Source of the DNA: Haliaeetus albicilla
Lineage: Eukaryota; Chordata; Aves; Accipitriformes; Accipitridae
Reading direction: 5' to 3'
NCBI RefSeq assembly: GCF_947461875.1
Contig: NC_091509.1
Coordinates: 11,842,001 to 11,906,000 of the forward strand
DNA: 64,000 bases
Position 1 is the first letter of the stretch, and each line of letters begins with the position of its first letter. The position numbers were made by a program, and so were the translations under genes. Positions 1 to 12,300 of this stretch are shown piece by piece. The notes beneath the pieces were generated by a model. That model was not told the origin of the DNA and ran no database searches. It was given only the letters and a program-made list of their open reading frames with translations.

Positions 1-2524
1 GGCCAGAGGGTGCCTCCAAGTTGCATTCCCTATCCCAGGGAGATCTACAGTCCCTCCACAGTTCTTTGAGGGAAAAGACCTTCCAAGTATTGTCCTAAAC
101 CTCTAGGTTTTCAGATTTTAGAGCTTCTCTTCTCCCTTGTCACTGGAGTCACAAAGATGATGAAACTGTTGTAGTCTTTCAGTTGCTATTCCTCCCCATT
201 TATCCTTTAATTTACAGGTTTCTCCACTTACATTCTTATTTCAATCACTTTTTTATCCTTCCAGCTTCAGAATGTTTTGCAGATTTTAAATCTTTTCTTT
301 TTATTTGATCAGCGTCTCCCTATTCTATATTTGTGCTTGCAAACAGACACCTGCGCGCACACCCACACTGACTGACTCAATCTTGTTTTTGTTTTCTGGG
401 TTCATTTTGCACTTTCATTTGTCTCTTGCCCTTCTTCAGTCCCTTTTCATTTATCCTCTTTATTGCTGGAGACTTAATTGTGTTGCTTATTTAGTATGTG
501 ACTCCTACCTGGTATCTCAGATTCTCCTATCTCTCAAAGGCTTGTTTATCTCTACATGTTTCACTTTATTCCTTTTTTCTCCCCCTCTGTGATGCAAGTA
601 CAGTGACTTCTCCACTTCATTATTTTCTCCCCATTTCTGTATTGTTTCATATTTCTGAGGACACACCACATTGATGTCCCTTCTTGCTAGAATAAGCACA
701 GAACAACCTGTCCTAACACCACATTAGAAATTTCATGAAGACAATAATTTTGTTGGTATTTACAGCAATTTATCTGTGCCTCTTTGTGATGCTCAGCACT
801 AGGATGTAGGAAGACAGGACATCAAGCTGTGACACTGGCAATACCACTGCATTCATTTTCAGTAGTCCTTGCAGGATAAGAGCAGTTGATATTAAAACGT
901 CCCATTCACTTATACTTGCCATTCAGCTGCATAGCAACTGCAGACTACCTTTTTCAGACTTATTGAACTATTTTAAGTTCAATTGCTTGTTCTTCTGACT
1001 CAGACTGCAGGGTAAGTCTGAGCTACCTTTCATGCAGGATGTACAAATGAACCTCATTGCTTGCATTCATCCTGACCCAGACAGCATGCAGCTTTTTACC
1101 AGGAAATTATTTTAGTTACTGAGATATAAACTTGTATATTTGTGCCTTGTGTCTGACAGGTTTTCATGCTAATTTAGTTCCCATCTTGCTTTCATATCCC
1201 AAAGTTTTATCATATGTGTATCCTTGTCGCCTAACTTTGGTGACAGAAGCTACCTGCAGGTTGATTTACCAGCTTGAAGAATGGCTTCTAGCAGGGAAAG
1301 CACAGGCCTCTAGCGATGATTTCCCAATATGCTAGCAAAGTAAATCTTTAAAAAGTGAGAAGGAAGGACAGCAGGAGGCTTGTTTATCGTCTTTGGGGGC
1401 TGAAGTAAGATAAACCCTTTCTCAAACCCTGCAGGAACTCCAAGTGTGGTTAAGAGGAGGTCTGGGAGAAAAGCTGCAATAGCTTCTGAACACCATCAAG
1501 AACAGAATCTGCTCCTTGTCGCTGGATGGCTGTACTGAAGAGACCATATGTATCTGTGCACATGTATTGTTTAAGTTTAAATTATTCACCATATTCTCAT
1601 TTCACTGAATACAAGGGCATTTAAGCTGACATCTCAGAATAGCTGGCCCTCAGGCTTGACATCACGGAACTAGACTTCTCTACAGGTTTATTTGTGGAAT
1701 AAGTGTTTGCTCTCTAACCTCAGTGACTGCCTGTATGGTTAGTTTCAAAATTCAACAGGATGAGAGTATAGATTAGTGATAGAACTGAGGCTGAAAAATA
1801 TTTGCATGTAATTTTGACTTGTGAAGAATCTGCATGGGTATTGCAGAATGCAAATACATGAAGAAAACCTAAAACTGATTTGGAAACACTGATGTGCCAA
1901 TATTAATTCTTAGCTCACATGAATGGCATCTATTAGAGACTGTTTCCCATACCAAAGTGCAAATCTACTATCAGGAACAAACCCAACCTAGATTGCTCAG
2001 CTCTCCCTCAGAAATCAAGTGTCCACCCCAAGAAGTAACTGTTTGTACCTGATCAGTGTCTAGAAACCTGAAAACATCCACGCTGGGTGGACGTTGAAAG
2101 GAAAAGCAAACATCTTTCCACTTGTGCCGTTGAAAATCATTAAAATTATGTGTAATGGATTTATATGCGATGCTGAGAACTGTCACCTACTTCTGTTTTG
2201 CATTGCCAGTTTGAAGGCAGCATAATTAGACTATTCTTACTGGTAAGTCACCACTATATTAGATAAGTGCTGAAGATAAACAGAGCTTTTACCTTGTCAA
2301 AAGCCACCAGGAGGTATCACAGGCTGGTGAAACACTAACCATGCATCAGGATGCACTGGGGAGCAGGTTACATGGTTCATACATCAGTTCAGATCCCAGT
2401 GAAGTGCTGTAAGGATCACGTGCTATGCATACTTGCTTTATTTTGCATTTCTGCCTTTGTACCAAGCGCCTGAACAGGTCATTTACAAAATGGTTGTCTT
2501 TTTTTAGTGACAACTGGGTAATAT
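1..2524. other. unique non-coding DNA, pyrimidine-rich start
   Basis: No gene, RNA gene or repeat is recognised. From about 180 to 620 the plus strand is strongly T/C-rich with many TTC, CTT and CCT runs. This bias explains the 95-codon open frame there, whose product would be a low-complexity string of Leu, Phe and Ser. Two perfect octamer sites (ATGCAAAT or its complement) lie at 1800-1807 and 1848-1855. These are possible POU-factor sites but could be chance. Confidence 0.6.
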
Positions 2525-2600
2525 CTATAAAAGTGTATCAAAGGTTTCAACCTCCGTTTCGCTGTCAACTGTTGGGTTTCTCATCTCTTTGGTAAGATAC
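2525..2600 (+). promoter_or_regulatory. weak promoter-like site: TATA box then 5' splice-site-like GTAAG
   Basis: A good TATA match, CTATAAAAG, lies at 2525-2533. About 60 bases downstream, at 2591-2599, is a donor-like GGTAAGATA. The pair has the geometry of a TATA promoter followed by a very short non-coding first exon. There is no CpG island and no recognised downstream gene. Both motifs are short enough to arise by chance, so this is a hypothesis only. Confidence 0.15.
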
Positions 2601-5600
2601 CCTTTACCTGGTTAGATGTTATTTTCCCGGTTATCCTCTTACTACTAATACCCTTAATCAATTGTGTTGTTTCTCTTTTCCTTGCTTAATGGATCAGAAT
2701 TATGGTTTTGTCTTTTTAGTGCTGTCCTTTCCTATTTGTACCATTCTTGTATATTTAATTCTTTAGCCAAATTCCCATTTCTTCTTCCGAGTTTGACAAT
2801 TGATGAAAGTAAGATCTAGTTAATATGGGTGACATCCTATTCTTCTCATCTGAGGGGACACCAAACCACAGAATTTCTTTTGAACGAGGCTGTGCTCAAC
2901 AGCTGCCCTTACCAGCTGCTGGTTTAAGCCACTAAGCTCTAATTATCTCACTGATCCTAGAACTTCATATCTCCTTGCATTTCTTCTAAGGAGCTCACTG
3001 AACCACAAAGACATTTAGCTCCGCTGGGATCAAATAATTTTTGCCCACCTGTTTTCAGAGTGGAAACAGAGGTGATCTGAGCAGAGAGAAAATTGTGCCT
3101 GAAACCTGGTACAAATAAAAGCCTAACTGGAAACACGGGGGAGAGGTAGAAGGATGGGAGCAGAAATAGGGCTGCGGCGGGTATGGGTGGAAGGAGCAGG
3201 GAGTGAGGCAGTCTGTTCTTGCTGTTCAGCAGCACTGTCCTGCTGGAAGCAGAGCCTTGAGCTCCCTCCATCTCTGCTTGGCAGGAGAAGGAGTCACCTT
3301 TTCCTGTGTCACTGTGGTAGCCGTTCAAGCATTACCAAAATACATAAAATTGAAAGGACGCTCTCCCTACTCTCCCTGTCACAGCGCAGAGATCCTCTCT
3401 CCCAGCTTTCGGAAACGTAAGAATGAGTGTGGCTCATCTCATTAAGGTGGGTGTCCAAACCAAGTACCTCCAGAAGGTCATTCCCCCATTTGGCTTCACT
3501 AACCACAGCAGGAAGCTAGAGCACTGTATTACAGTGGGTGCCAAATTACTGGCTAAAATTAGGTTGGAGAAATCTCAGTCAGTGCAATGGTTGCTGAGGA
3601 AGAAGGAACAGAGCTAAGTTGGAGGAAGGGTGACGCAGAGCCAAAGCAGTGCTGGATGCAGGAAGCGCAGATATTGTTAAACAACGCAGTCATTTTGACT
3701 CTGTATCTGGAGTTACTCACAAATGCTAGTTTTTATATGCATATAATATACTAAGATTTTAATTTTTAAGCAGATGCTGTTTACAAAAATATTGGTGCAA
3801 GGAGTCTTTGCTTGAGGTTACGCTTTTGCAGTGTGGCCTCTGATTTTCTTATGATAACGTTTTATGATCTAATTTTTATTTAACAGTCCATTACATGAGC
3901 ATTGCATATGAAGATGGTAGTGCACAGATTTTGATAGTAAATCCTATTTTCTTGGATATCCCTCCTTAGTCTCCTCATTCTTTTCAAAATTAATCCCTCC
4001 CCAAAGGGAAGATGAGAAAGACCAGTCCTCTTGCCAAAAAGAATCCTCTCTTATCTCTAAATCACTAAGTGTTCTTTGATTAACAAAATTGTTAATGCTA
4101 ATGACCGATAGTGACTTCTTAATTGCAATAACAAAAATAGTCCAGAAACATTTAGATTTGGGCTGCTGTTAATGTTACATTGTATCTTAAAAAAAAAAAC
4201 CCACCACAGAAAATCTGTTCTTAAAAGAAAATCTATTCTGTGTTCCAAGAAAGAATGATTTCTCTTTCTTTAGCAGGAAGATTCAGAGCATTTTGCAGCT
4301 CACAAACATTATATTAGCCCATGAAACAAACCAGCTGATCGGATGAGGTGACTGACCCATGTCCCTCCTGGTATCAACTCAGCTGTCCTGACAGCAACAA
4401 ACTCCTCCGGATGAGGACACTGAAGCTGTCATTAGTGCCAGCTAATGTTCTGCCCAACATTACTTTAACCAGCACATCTGATCTAGACAACAAAGAGGCC
4501 TCTTCCTTATTCAGCCTCTCCCTACAGAGAAGCATCCTGGGTTGTATCAGCTGGCATGGGTGCAGCTTGGGGAACGTTTGTTCATTTATTGCTTATTACA
4601 AAGCAGCAGGGGGAAGTCAGATTTTAAGCCCAATAAACAGGTTGGCAGATTCCCTGTAAATCTGCTATGTTTTATTGCTGGCATAAAATGCAAATAACCC
4701 CAAGTACATTATGGAACAGGCCTGTTTTTTTGCAGTAAGCACAGTATTTCCTGTCTTAACAGGAACCTGCTTCAAATGTGATTCTGGCCATAAAATTGAG
4801 TCTGAGAACAGCTTTGTGGTATACACTCTGTGCATGTCTCCTGAGCAGCTCTATTTTTTCACTTTAATGGGAAAGTTAGGTCTTAAGGCCATCTAATATG
4901 GCTGCAAAGCTATATTCCAATCTGTCTCGTGCAAACATTAGCAAGCCCTGCCAGGCAGGGTCTGATTCCTGGATCTTTCATGTTGAAGATGAACACCACA
5001 AAGCCAATAGCACAGCTTGACTTCCCTGCTTCAGGGTGTAAAATGCAGCCCCAGCCACGTGAGAACTTTCTCTTGCCCTTGTCAGCCATGGCGTGAAAGT
5101 TGCTGAGAGCTATCTCAATCTAAGATCTCCCTTTGCAGGAGAACCAGGTTTTAGGGAAAACACTTCTGAAAGCCAAGGATGCTCAGGACTTCATCTTCAG
5201 TTTGCTCTGTCTTTACATTTTAATGGCTGCTTCACATTAGAGAGGACAGGACAGTCCTTCATGATCAACACAGGAAAACAAGCTGCATTGAGATTTTGTA
5301 CAGCTCACAGTTTGCTCTGCTCACATCTGAACTTTGCAGAAATTGAACAGATTCTACAGAAAACAGATTCTCTACAGGATTCACTTGGGAAAGCAACAAA
5401 ACCAACACTACCTTTGGGAACCCTTGTCTAGTTTTTAAGAGTTTTGAATTCAGGGCCAAGTCATTCTGGACCTGGTAATGGTTCCCACTTAGGAGTCTGG
5501 GACATGCCTCCATCTAAGCCTCCTAAGGCTTTCTCAGTGTTTGAGGGGATTCAGGTTTGCTGGTCATTAAGCCGCTCTCCGCTTCAAACCTGAAAGCTGT

Positions 5601-5995
5601 ACCATCCCAGAGAAGCTTTGCAGAACATGACTTTAGAGCTGACACACAGATGACCTTTGGGTACTCGCGTAGGGTGGCATTCATTTTTACCTATATGAAA
5701 CCTAGTATCTCATTCATCTGAGCTAGTGGGACAGACTCCCCATAGTGATTATGAGGAGAGGCAAGCACTTCCAGAGGGTTAATCACCCTTGGACACTGAT
5801 TTTAGCCTGGAAAGGATCACTTTCCCCAGGTACTGGTGACCACAGAAAGCAGCTGCATGACAAGTGCAGACTCAATGCCTCAAGTTTTGGTCCTGCCACT
5901 GAAGTTAAGTAAACAAAGCCCACTATAACACCATTTTTAAAAACTGCAGTCATCTAAAAATGCAGACACATTACAAGACTTTTCTTAAGTGGTAA
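2601..5995. other. unique non-coding DNA
   Basis: No gene is supported. The open frames here (up to 123 codons, on both strands and mutually overlapping around 2.95-3.6 kb) show no domain, signal peptide or conserved motif I recognise. An A11 run lies at 4189-4199 and an octamer ATGCAAAT at 4688-4695. No interspersed repeat is recognised. Confidence 0.6.
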
Positions 5996-6010
5996 TTTTT
6001 TTTTTTTTTT
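5996..6010. repeat. T15 homopolymer
   Basis: Fifteen consecutive T. No SINE or LINE body is recognised on either side and no target duplication is visible, so it does not look like the tail of an element. Its length is likely to be polymorphic. Confidence 0.9.
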
Positions 6011-6185
6011 CTCCTAAGAAAAAGCAGCTTAGGGATTTCAACAGTCCCCAGTTGTGTCTGAGCATCCTTACACTCATGGCTGTCTTCTCAATTCTAGCCC
6101 TTAAGCTTTCAAAGTGCTCTTATTTTTATCCCAGAAATAAGAGAAAGAGGGAGATTTACTGGGTTAAACCTTTAATACCTAGATA

Positions 6186-6644
6186 AAGGACTCTTTTCCC
6201 CCTTTCTTTCTTAACCCTTAATACTTTCTTCCCATTGTTCTCTCCTTCTGCTCATCAGTCCAAGTGGCAGGCGTTTAATCCTGCCTCTGTTTGCTTTGTG
6301 GGGTGAGCTGCTTTTGCCCTTTTACTTTTGCAAGCACCTTTGTTTTCCAGGAGTTGGGGTATTTGTTTTTAACATCGTTCTCTGCAGACATCAAAAGCAG
6401 TTTGAATTCTGTCCTGCCCAATTACTGCTCCTTTCCTTTCAGATGGCAAAAGGTCCAGGCCATCAGCCCACCCAGTGCTGCTTGGAGAAATGCCCTGCAG
6501 CTGGAGAGGAGAGCCCAGGGAACCTCACAGCATTGCCTATCTGCATGTATATACACTTGCAGAGCATCCTTCAGTGCTGTGACTCAGTGGTACAGCCATC
6601 ATTTCCCCCTATTTCAGAGAAGACAGGAGAAAGCACAGAATAAA
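6186..6644 (+). other. exon-like signals: acceptors, short ORF, poly(A) signal
   Basis: A long pyrimidine tract with a branch-point-like CTTAACC ends in CAG at 6256-6258. A second tract ends in CAG at 6440-6442. After the second, an ATG at 6443 opens a 66-codon frame ending in TAA at 6641-6643. That stop lies inside a poly(A) signal, AATAAA (6639-6644). The order acceptor, short frame, AATAAA resembles a terminal exon. The predicted peptide (beginning MAKGPGHQPTQCC) matches nothing I know and has no domain. It could equally be chance in pyrimidine-rich DNA. Confidence 0.15.
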
Positions 6645-8364
6645 TTGCCAACATTGAAGTGAAAAATGTTTTTGAGGCAGCTAATAGGTCCAAGTCTACA
6701 CTTACACATTTGCTACCTCCGTGTTGTGCATCTGTTTGCACTCAGACGGTTATTCCTAATAACACTTTGCCCATTACTTCTTGAAGGCAATATTTTTAAG
6801 CAAATCAACCTTAAGACTATATATTTTGTGTGCCTGCATGTTGCAGAGAGGAGGAGAGGACTGAAAAAAAAAGCAATGAAATCACTATGTACAGAGCATT
6901 GCTGCTCCAGCTGCTCAAGCACAAGGAGTTCCCAAAGCAGCTCCTGGCTGGCAGAGTTTCCCATGCAGGGCAGCGCACCAGGAACAGACAAACAGGACAA
7001 ACATAACCACTTTGTGGATCTCTGGGGGGTTTAAGCCAGACATGGCCCTTGGAAATACAAAGTAGGGAATTTTTATTGGGTTTTTTTGTGTGTGTGTCTC
7101 AAAATTCCATGGTTAGACAAGCATGCCCCTGTAGAAGCCGGGCCTTAAAGATGTTTCTTTGCCATGATAGAAAGCCCTTGATCAGCTCTGCTGTGAACAT
7201 AAAACAAATCTGGGAAGGAAACAGGATGATGCTGTGACTGGCAAGGCTAAATCTTAGCTACATAATGAGGCAGTGATGTAGGACAGTACCTAGACCTGAT
7301 CCATCAAAGTCCCAGGTACAGGAGCCCAGTGGATGATACAGAGGCAGCCACAGCTGGACATGAAGCCTCTGGTGAGCTCTGGAGTTCAGCTGAAATCCAG
7401 CCTAGCTGTATGTTAGCATGAGAAAACTGGGGAGAAAAGCTAAATTTAAGAGTGGGATTAGACCTATCCTTAACTGCACTTGCACTTTTGAGGCATGAAC
7501 ACCTACTGTGCATTTACACAGAAATGAAACTGCAACATAACTAGGGGCAGAGAAATGCCCTGGAAATCAACAGTAAAATCTGTCATAGGTCTGTGCCAGC
7601 AAAGCAAGCACTGGGTTCCCCAAAGGCTGCCTGCTCCCAAAGGAGAGGCTGACTATCTGGGGCCTACTGCTTATTTTTTTTTACAACCGCACTACTTTTA
7701 TCCCTCTCCTCATTTTATTTTTAAATAGCTGCTGCCTCTGCTTGGTGCTGTCAAACATAATGGTTATTTAAAGAGCTCCATGAAAATAATCACCCAAAAA
7801 GTGTGCAAATGTGCTAAACTATTCCTCCGAACACCTGCAAACTGTTACATTTTACAGGGCTAACAAGTCAGTCTCAAAATAGGATTAGGCATTTATGTGT
7901 CTTGGATTAGCACCTGCACCAAGCCACTGACAGGGATAAAGAAGCAGCTCTTGACCTTCATATTTTGGGGCAGAGACAGGTGAGCACCTGCAGTGGACAA
8001 GGAAAAGGAATAGGGATAGGCAAGAGTAAAACATTATTCCTTTAGTGCAGCAGAGACCAAGTAATGCACTGTGTGGGGTTTTCCCCTCCAGAAGCTTCTG
8101 TGAACCAAGCACTGACATGAGGGGACACCAAACAGAGCTCAGGTCCATTTTACCTTGGCAAGTAGTATGCACAGCCACATGTTTCTATTTAATTGTCCCA
8201 AGCACTTTAGGCATTTTAGTGACTTGGGTAATTTGAAAGTGATTCAATACCGAAATTAATCATTAGGAAGTCTTCTAGTAGTAAGGGGGAATGCTGCCCT
8301 CCATATCCAGCTCAGCTTGACTAAGCTATCTGGCCTAATTGCCTCCACCCTTCCATTCCTGAAT
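6645..8364. other. unique non-coding DNA
   Basis: No gene or repeat is recognised. The overlapping opposite-strand open frames at 6.67-7.03 kb (122 and 95 codons) share the same DNA and show no family signature. Short T runs lie at about 7081-7087 and 7674-7682. The sequence up to about 8364 does not match the CR1 body that follows and is taken as its 5' flank. Confidence 0.6.
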
Positions 8365-9306
8365 AGAGTTAAATCCAGTCGGTGGCCGGTCACAAGTGGT
8401 GCTCCCCAGGGCTCAGTATTGGGGCCAGTTCTAATATCTTTATTGATGATCTGGACGAGGGGATCGAGTGCACCCTCAGTAAGTTTGCAGACAGCACCAA
8501 GCTGGACGGGAGTGTTGGCCTGCTCGAGTGTAGGAAGGCTCTACAGAGGGATCTGGACAGGCTGGATCGATGGGCCGAGGGCAATTGTATGAGGTTCAAC
8601 AAGGCCAAGTGCCAGGTCCTGCACTTGGGTCACAGCAACCCCATGCAACGCTACGGGCTTGGGGAAGAGGGGCTGCAAAGCTGCCCGGCAGAAAAGGACC
8701 TGGGGGTGTTGGTCGACAGCCGGCTGAGTACGAGCCGGCAGTGTGCCCAGGTGGCCAAGAAGACCGATGGCATTCTGGCTTGTATCAGAACTAGTGTGGC
8801 CAGCAGGAGCAGGGAGGTGACTGTCCCCCTGTACTCAGCACTGGTGAGGCCGCACCTCGAGTCCTGTGTTCAGTTTTGGGCCCCTCACTACAAAAAAAGG
8901 CATTAAGGTGCTGGAGTGTGTCCAAAGAAGAGCAACGAAGCTGGTGAAGGGTCTGGAGCACAAGTCTTACGAGGAGCGGCTGAGGGAACTGGGGTTGTTT
9001 AGCCTGGAGAAAAGGAGGCTGAGGGGAGACCTTATCGCTCTCTACAACTACCTGAAAGGAGGGTGTAGTGAGGGGGGTGTTGGTCTCTTCTCCCAAGTAA
9101 CAAGTTGTGCCAGGGGAGGTTTAGATTGGAGATTAGAAAAAAATTTTTTCACTGAAAGGGTTGTCAAGCACTGGGACAGGCTGCTCAGGGAAGTGGTTGA
9201 GTCACCATCTCCAGAGGTATTTAAAAGAGGTGTAGATGTGGCACTTCGGAACACGGTTTGGTGGTGGACTTGGCAGTGCTACGTTAACAGTTGGACTCGA
9301 TCTTAA
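8365..9306 (+). pseudogene. CR1 ORF2 reverse-transcriptase fragment, broken
   Basis: Remnant of the CR1 ORF2 polymerase, which copies CR1 RNA into the genome by target-primed reverse transcription. The reading frame runs in three pieces. The first covers 8365 to about 8430 and carries the PQGSVLGPV motif. The second runs from about 8431 to 8893, within an open frame at 8382-8906. The third runs from about 8894 to 9306, within an open frame at 8866-9306. The first break fits a small deletion before the TAATATC at 8432. The second is an extra A in the A7 run near 8891-8897. The catalytic FADD box reads F-A-D-S at 8484-8495, so the second metal-binding Asp is replaced by Ser. With no N-terminal half, two frameshifts and a missing catalytic residue, it cannot encode an active enzyme. 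Confidence 0.93.
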
Positions 9307-9340
9307 AGGTCTTTTCCAAACTAAATGATTCTATGATTCT
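8365..9340 (+). mobile_element. CR1 LINE copy A, 5'-truncated non-LTR retrotransposon
   Basis: This is the 3' part of a chicken-repeat-1 (CR1) LINE, the dominant non-LTR retrotransposon of birds. A full-length CR1 is several kilobases and encodes a nucleic-acid-binding ORF1 and an endonuclease/reverse-transcriptase ORF2. Only the reverse-transcriptase C-terminal half and the short 3' UTR remain, as is usual for 5'-truncated copies. Evidence: the PQGSVLGPV motif encoded near 8405, the FAD-S-TKL catalytic-box remnant at 8484-8501, the GLFSLEKRRLRGDLI block near 9000, and the diagnostic 3' end ATTCTATGATTCT at 9328-9340. It is well preserved, so relatively young, but has frameshifts near 8430 and 8893. 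A 28-base block that copy B keeps is missing near 9098-9107. The start is placed where similarity to remembered CR1 begins; no target duplication is seen. Confidence 0.97.
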
Positions 9341-12300
9341 AAAATACATGGGATTGCCCCCTGTAGAAACATTTTTCTCTCCATTGACTAAAGAGGGAGC
9401 TGGTATCTCCTGCACCCACCCCCAGGCCCCAGTGGCTGCAGCTGCATGAGATGAATCCTCCTCCCATCCCACTGCAGCACATACCCACAGGAATGGCTTT
9501 AATTGCCTCCTACTGGGATAACAGCTACCACTACAAAATCAGCTAATCAGTGGAAGGCCTATTTCTTCGCTTTAAAGTAGTTACGTATTTCTCAGAGAAC
9601 TTGTTTAAATTAGTCACTAGAGATATTATGGGTGATACTGTAAAAGTCTGATGGAAGAGGACTCTATGCTTTACTGAAAAAAGTGCCTGTAGACCCAAAT
9701 CAGATATTTCATCCTTACCACTAAGTGACAAGCTGTATATTTTTCTCTTCATAGAGCACACTGTGTTTGACAGGCACAGCAGGCCAGAGTGTTGCTCTGC
9801 TGGGAAAGAACTGGGGAGCAATAGCAGATCACATTAAAACAATAATGTTGCACTATGGTAAGAAAGACCAACCTCAAAAAGGGATACGTGGATCAAAAGA
9901 GTCTGTGAGAACCTTGAATTATTTCTATTCACTCCTGGAAAAGCTGTAGCTGGAGTCATGTCTGCTCGCATGGTTTTGGATGCTAGACTTAAGAAATAGA
10001 TCAAGTGGAGAGAGTGCAGAAGCAAACAAGTACAGCCTAAAGTCTAGAAAAGTTTGATCTTGAACAAAAACCTAATGCTCATAAAGGAGAAAACTGAGAC
10101 AATATTACAATCTTCAAATATTGAAGAGAGCTGCAATGACAAAGGAATAGTTTATTTGTATTTGTGCTGGCTAAGCCAAGAATTGGCTTAAATCACCGCA
10201 GGATGTTCTAGGTTAGGCATTAGAAAAAGCTTCCAATAGGTAGTAAAGCTGTAGAGAAGACTTCCTGCAGAGACCGTGAAGGATTCATTGCTGAACGACC
10301 TTCAGCACAGGCAAACAGAAATCTGCCAGGTGTGACAGAGGTATAACTGATCCTGCTTTGAGACAGGAGGATGGATTATGTAAAAATTTCAGAGTCTTTT
10401 CAGTCCTAACTGTGTGATTATCAGATTCAACAATGCAAATTTTAGGTGAATACATGTTTCTATTATCTATCTGGGTTTTTCTTCCCCCTCTGAGGCTTTT
10501 GCATCCTTACAGACCTTTTAATCTTTATCCCTGACCTTCCTTCTTTTTAAAATTCTCTGCCCAAACTAACTGGTTGATTGCTGTTCTCCTCCTAGAAAAA
10601 TTCAGCTTCTTTAACATGGTTCAGGTCTAAATTGCAGTTCAGGACCCTACAATTAGTCACAGCAATTCTTTCACTCCCTGCAAGCAAAGCAAATCCTTAC
10701 GCAACCTCACAATGGTCCTCTGCCTTGCAGTCTAGCCAGGCAAGGGCTCCATCTCTTCATGTTTGCCTCCCACACTGTCACCCACACAGAGCTGCTTTTA
10801 ACATTGTGAGATAGGAGAAGCAACGATTGGCTGAAACCCTGGCAAACCTGCTCTTGTTTCTGAACCGTATATATCAGACTAACCCTTCCCTTCCTCCATG
10901 GCTCCGCTGTGATTCACTGACCTTGTCCTGGCGCCTGTCAATTGCGAGATAGGATTTAGATAATTTTATGTATCTGAATAGCAGAAATTGAGCTTGAAGC
11001 CCAGACAACATTGCTTTTACTCATGTGTTTGTGCAAATCTCTCTGCTGTACCCTGGAAGCAATCTCAGCCTGCTTCATGGTGCAAAGATGATACACATTT
11101 AATCTTGTAGCTTATTACATTTTCACTAGAAATAGTGCCGTTGCTATCAACAGACACTGTTAAAGTATTATTTTTTTAATATATTTTCCTCTGGCCCTTT
11201 ATTATGTGGTTTAGAAGGTCAGATTCATTTTCTTCAGCTCTTTACAGACTCAGTGTAGGGGCACATCACATTTTTGCCCAGGCGGGAATGTCCTCCTACC
11301 CATGACCACACAGCTTCCTCAATTACCTTGGGCAGCAAGGCTGCCTGGGCTGCCCACAGGAATCCTCATATATCTATCCCTAAATTGCCCCTACTTTTAG
11401 TTTACTGTCCACAGTGCTTCTGAGTTCAGTTCTTAGCCATTGCCCTTTCTGGAGTAGTTGGCATCACCAAATTTGCCATGCGCTTTGTTAGCTGGTGCCT
11501 GAGTAGTGACCAGCTCTCATTCAATACTGTCTCTGGGATCAGTCAATGAGACATTTAATGTTGTCTTTTGCTTCCTTACATTTAATAGCAGGTAAAAGTT
11601 CTCTTCCTCAGTTACCTGCCAATGAACATGACTAAATCTACCAGATAAAAATTAAAAGAAAGTGTGAATATCCTTCCAAACTGTATGCAGTCAGTGAACA
11701 CTTCTGCAAACAATGCATCTATTGCTTGTGCGGACACTTACGATTCAAGCCCGTTAGTATCAGCAGAAAGGCTTGTCTTGAATCAGGTCTTCAATGTGAA
11801 GGTTCACAAACTACCAGATTTTATATGCTGAGATACCTACAAATACTTTTAAGGCATGTTTTCCCAGTTCTTCATAGTAATGCGTCTCAGATACTGTATA
11901 CTCTCTATATTTTAGAGGAGCTCAGACATATTGGGCTACATCTGCTGGTTTATTTTTAGGAAGACAAGCTCTGATAGGTTTGCTTAGAAACAGCACACGA
12001 AGAACTATGTGAACTTTGCAAACAGCAGAATATTTCAAGTTCTGGGCCTACAAACCCTGACAGCACTCTTTCAAATAAATTACTTGTTGTAAAACTCATG
12101 CTGACCTCTTCTCCCTGAAGGCTGAAATCCAAAAGTCATCCCAGTGTGGTGAAAGGTCTATCTTAAACCAATTTAAGCCTCCAGGAAATAGAGAATTAAG
12201 GCTGACACCAACTTTTCTTTCCGTCTTTGCCTGTGACAGTACCATGATGATATTTGCACCTAGCAGAAGAACACAGCAGCCATATCAAGGAGGACTCAAC

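Noticed and set aside
305..592. 95-codon Leu/Phe-rich frame as a membrane protein
   Set aside because: Hydrophobicity follows from T/C-rich low-complexity DNA; no start context or homology supports it.
5989..6186. T15 run as the tail of a minus-strand retroposon
   Set aside because: No SINE, LINE or processed-gene body and no target duplication are seen beside it.
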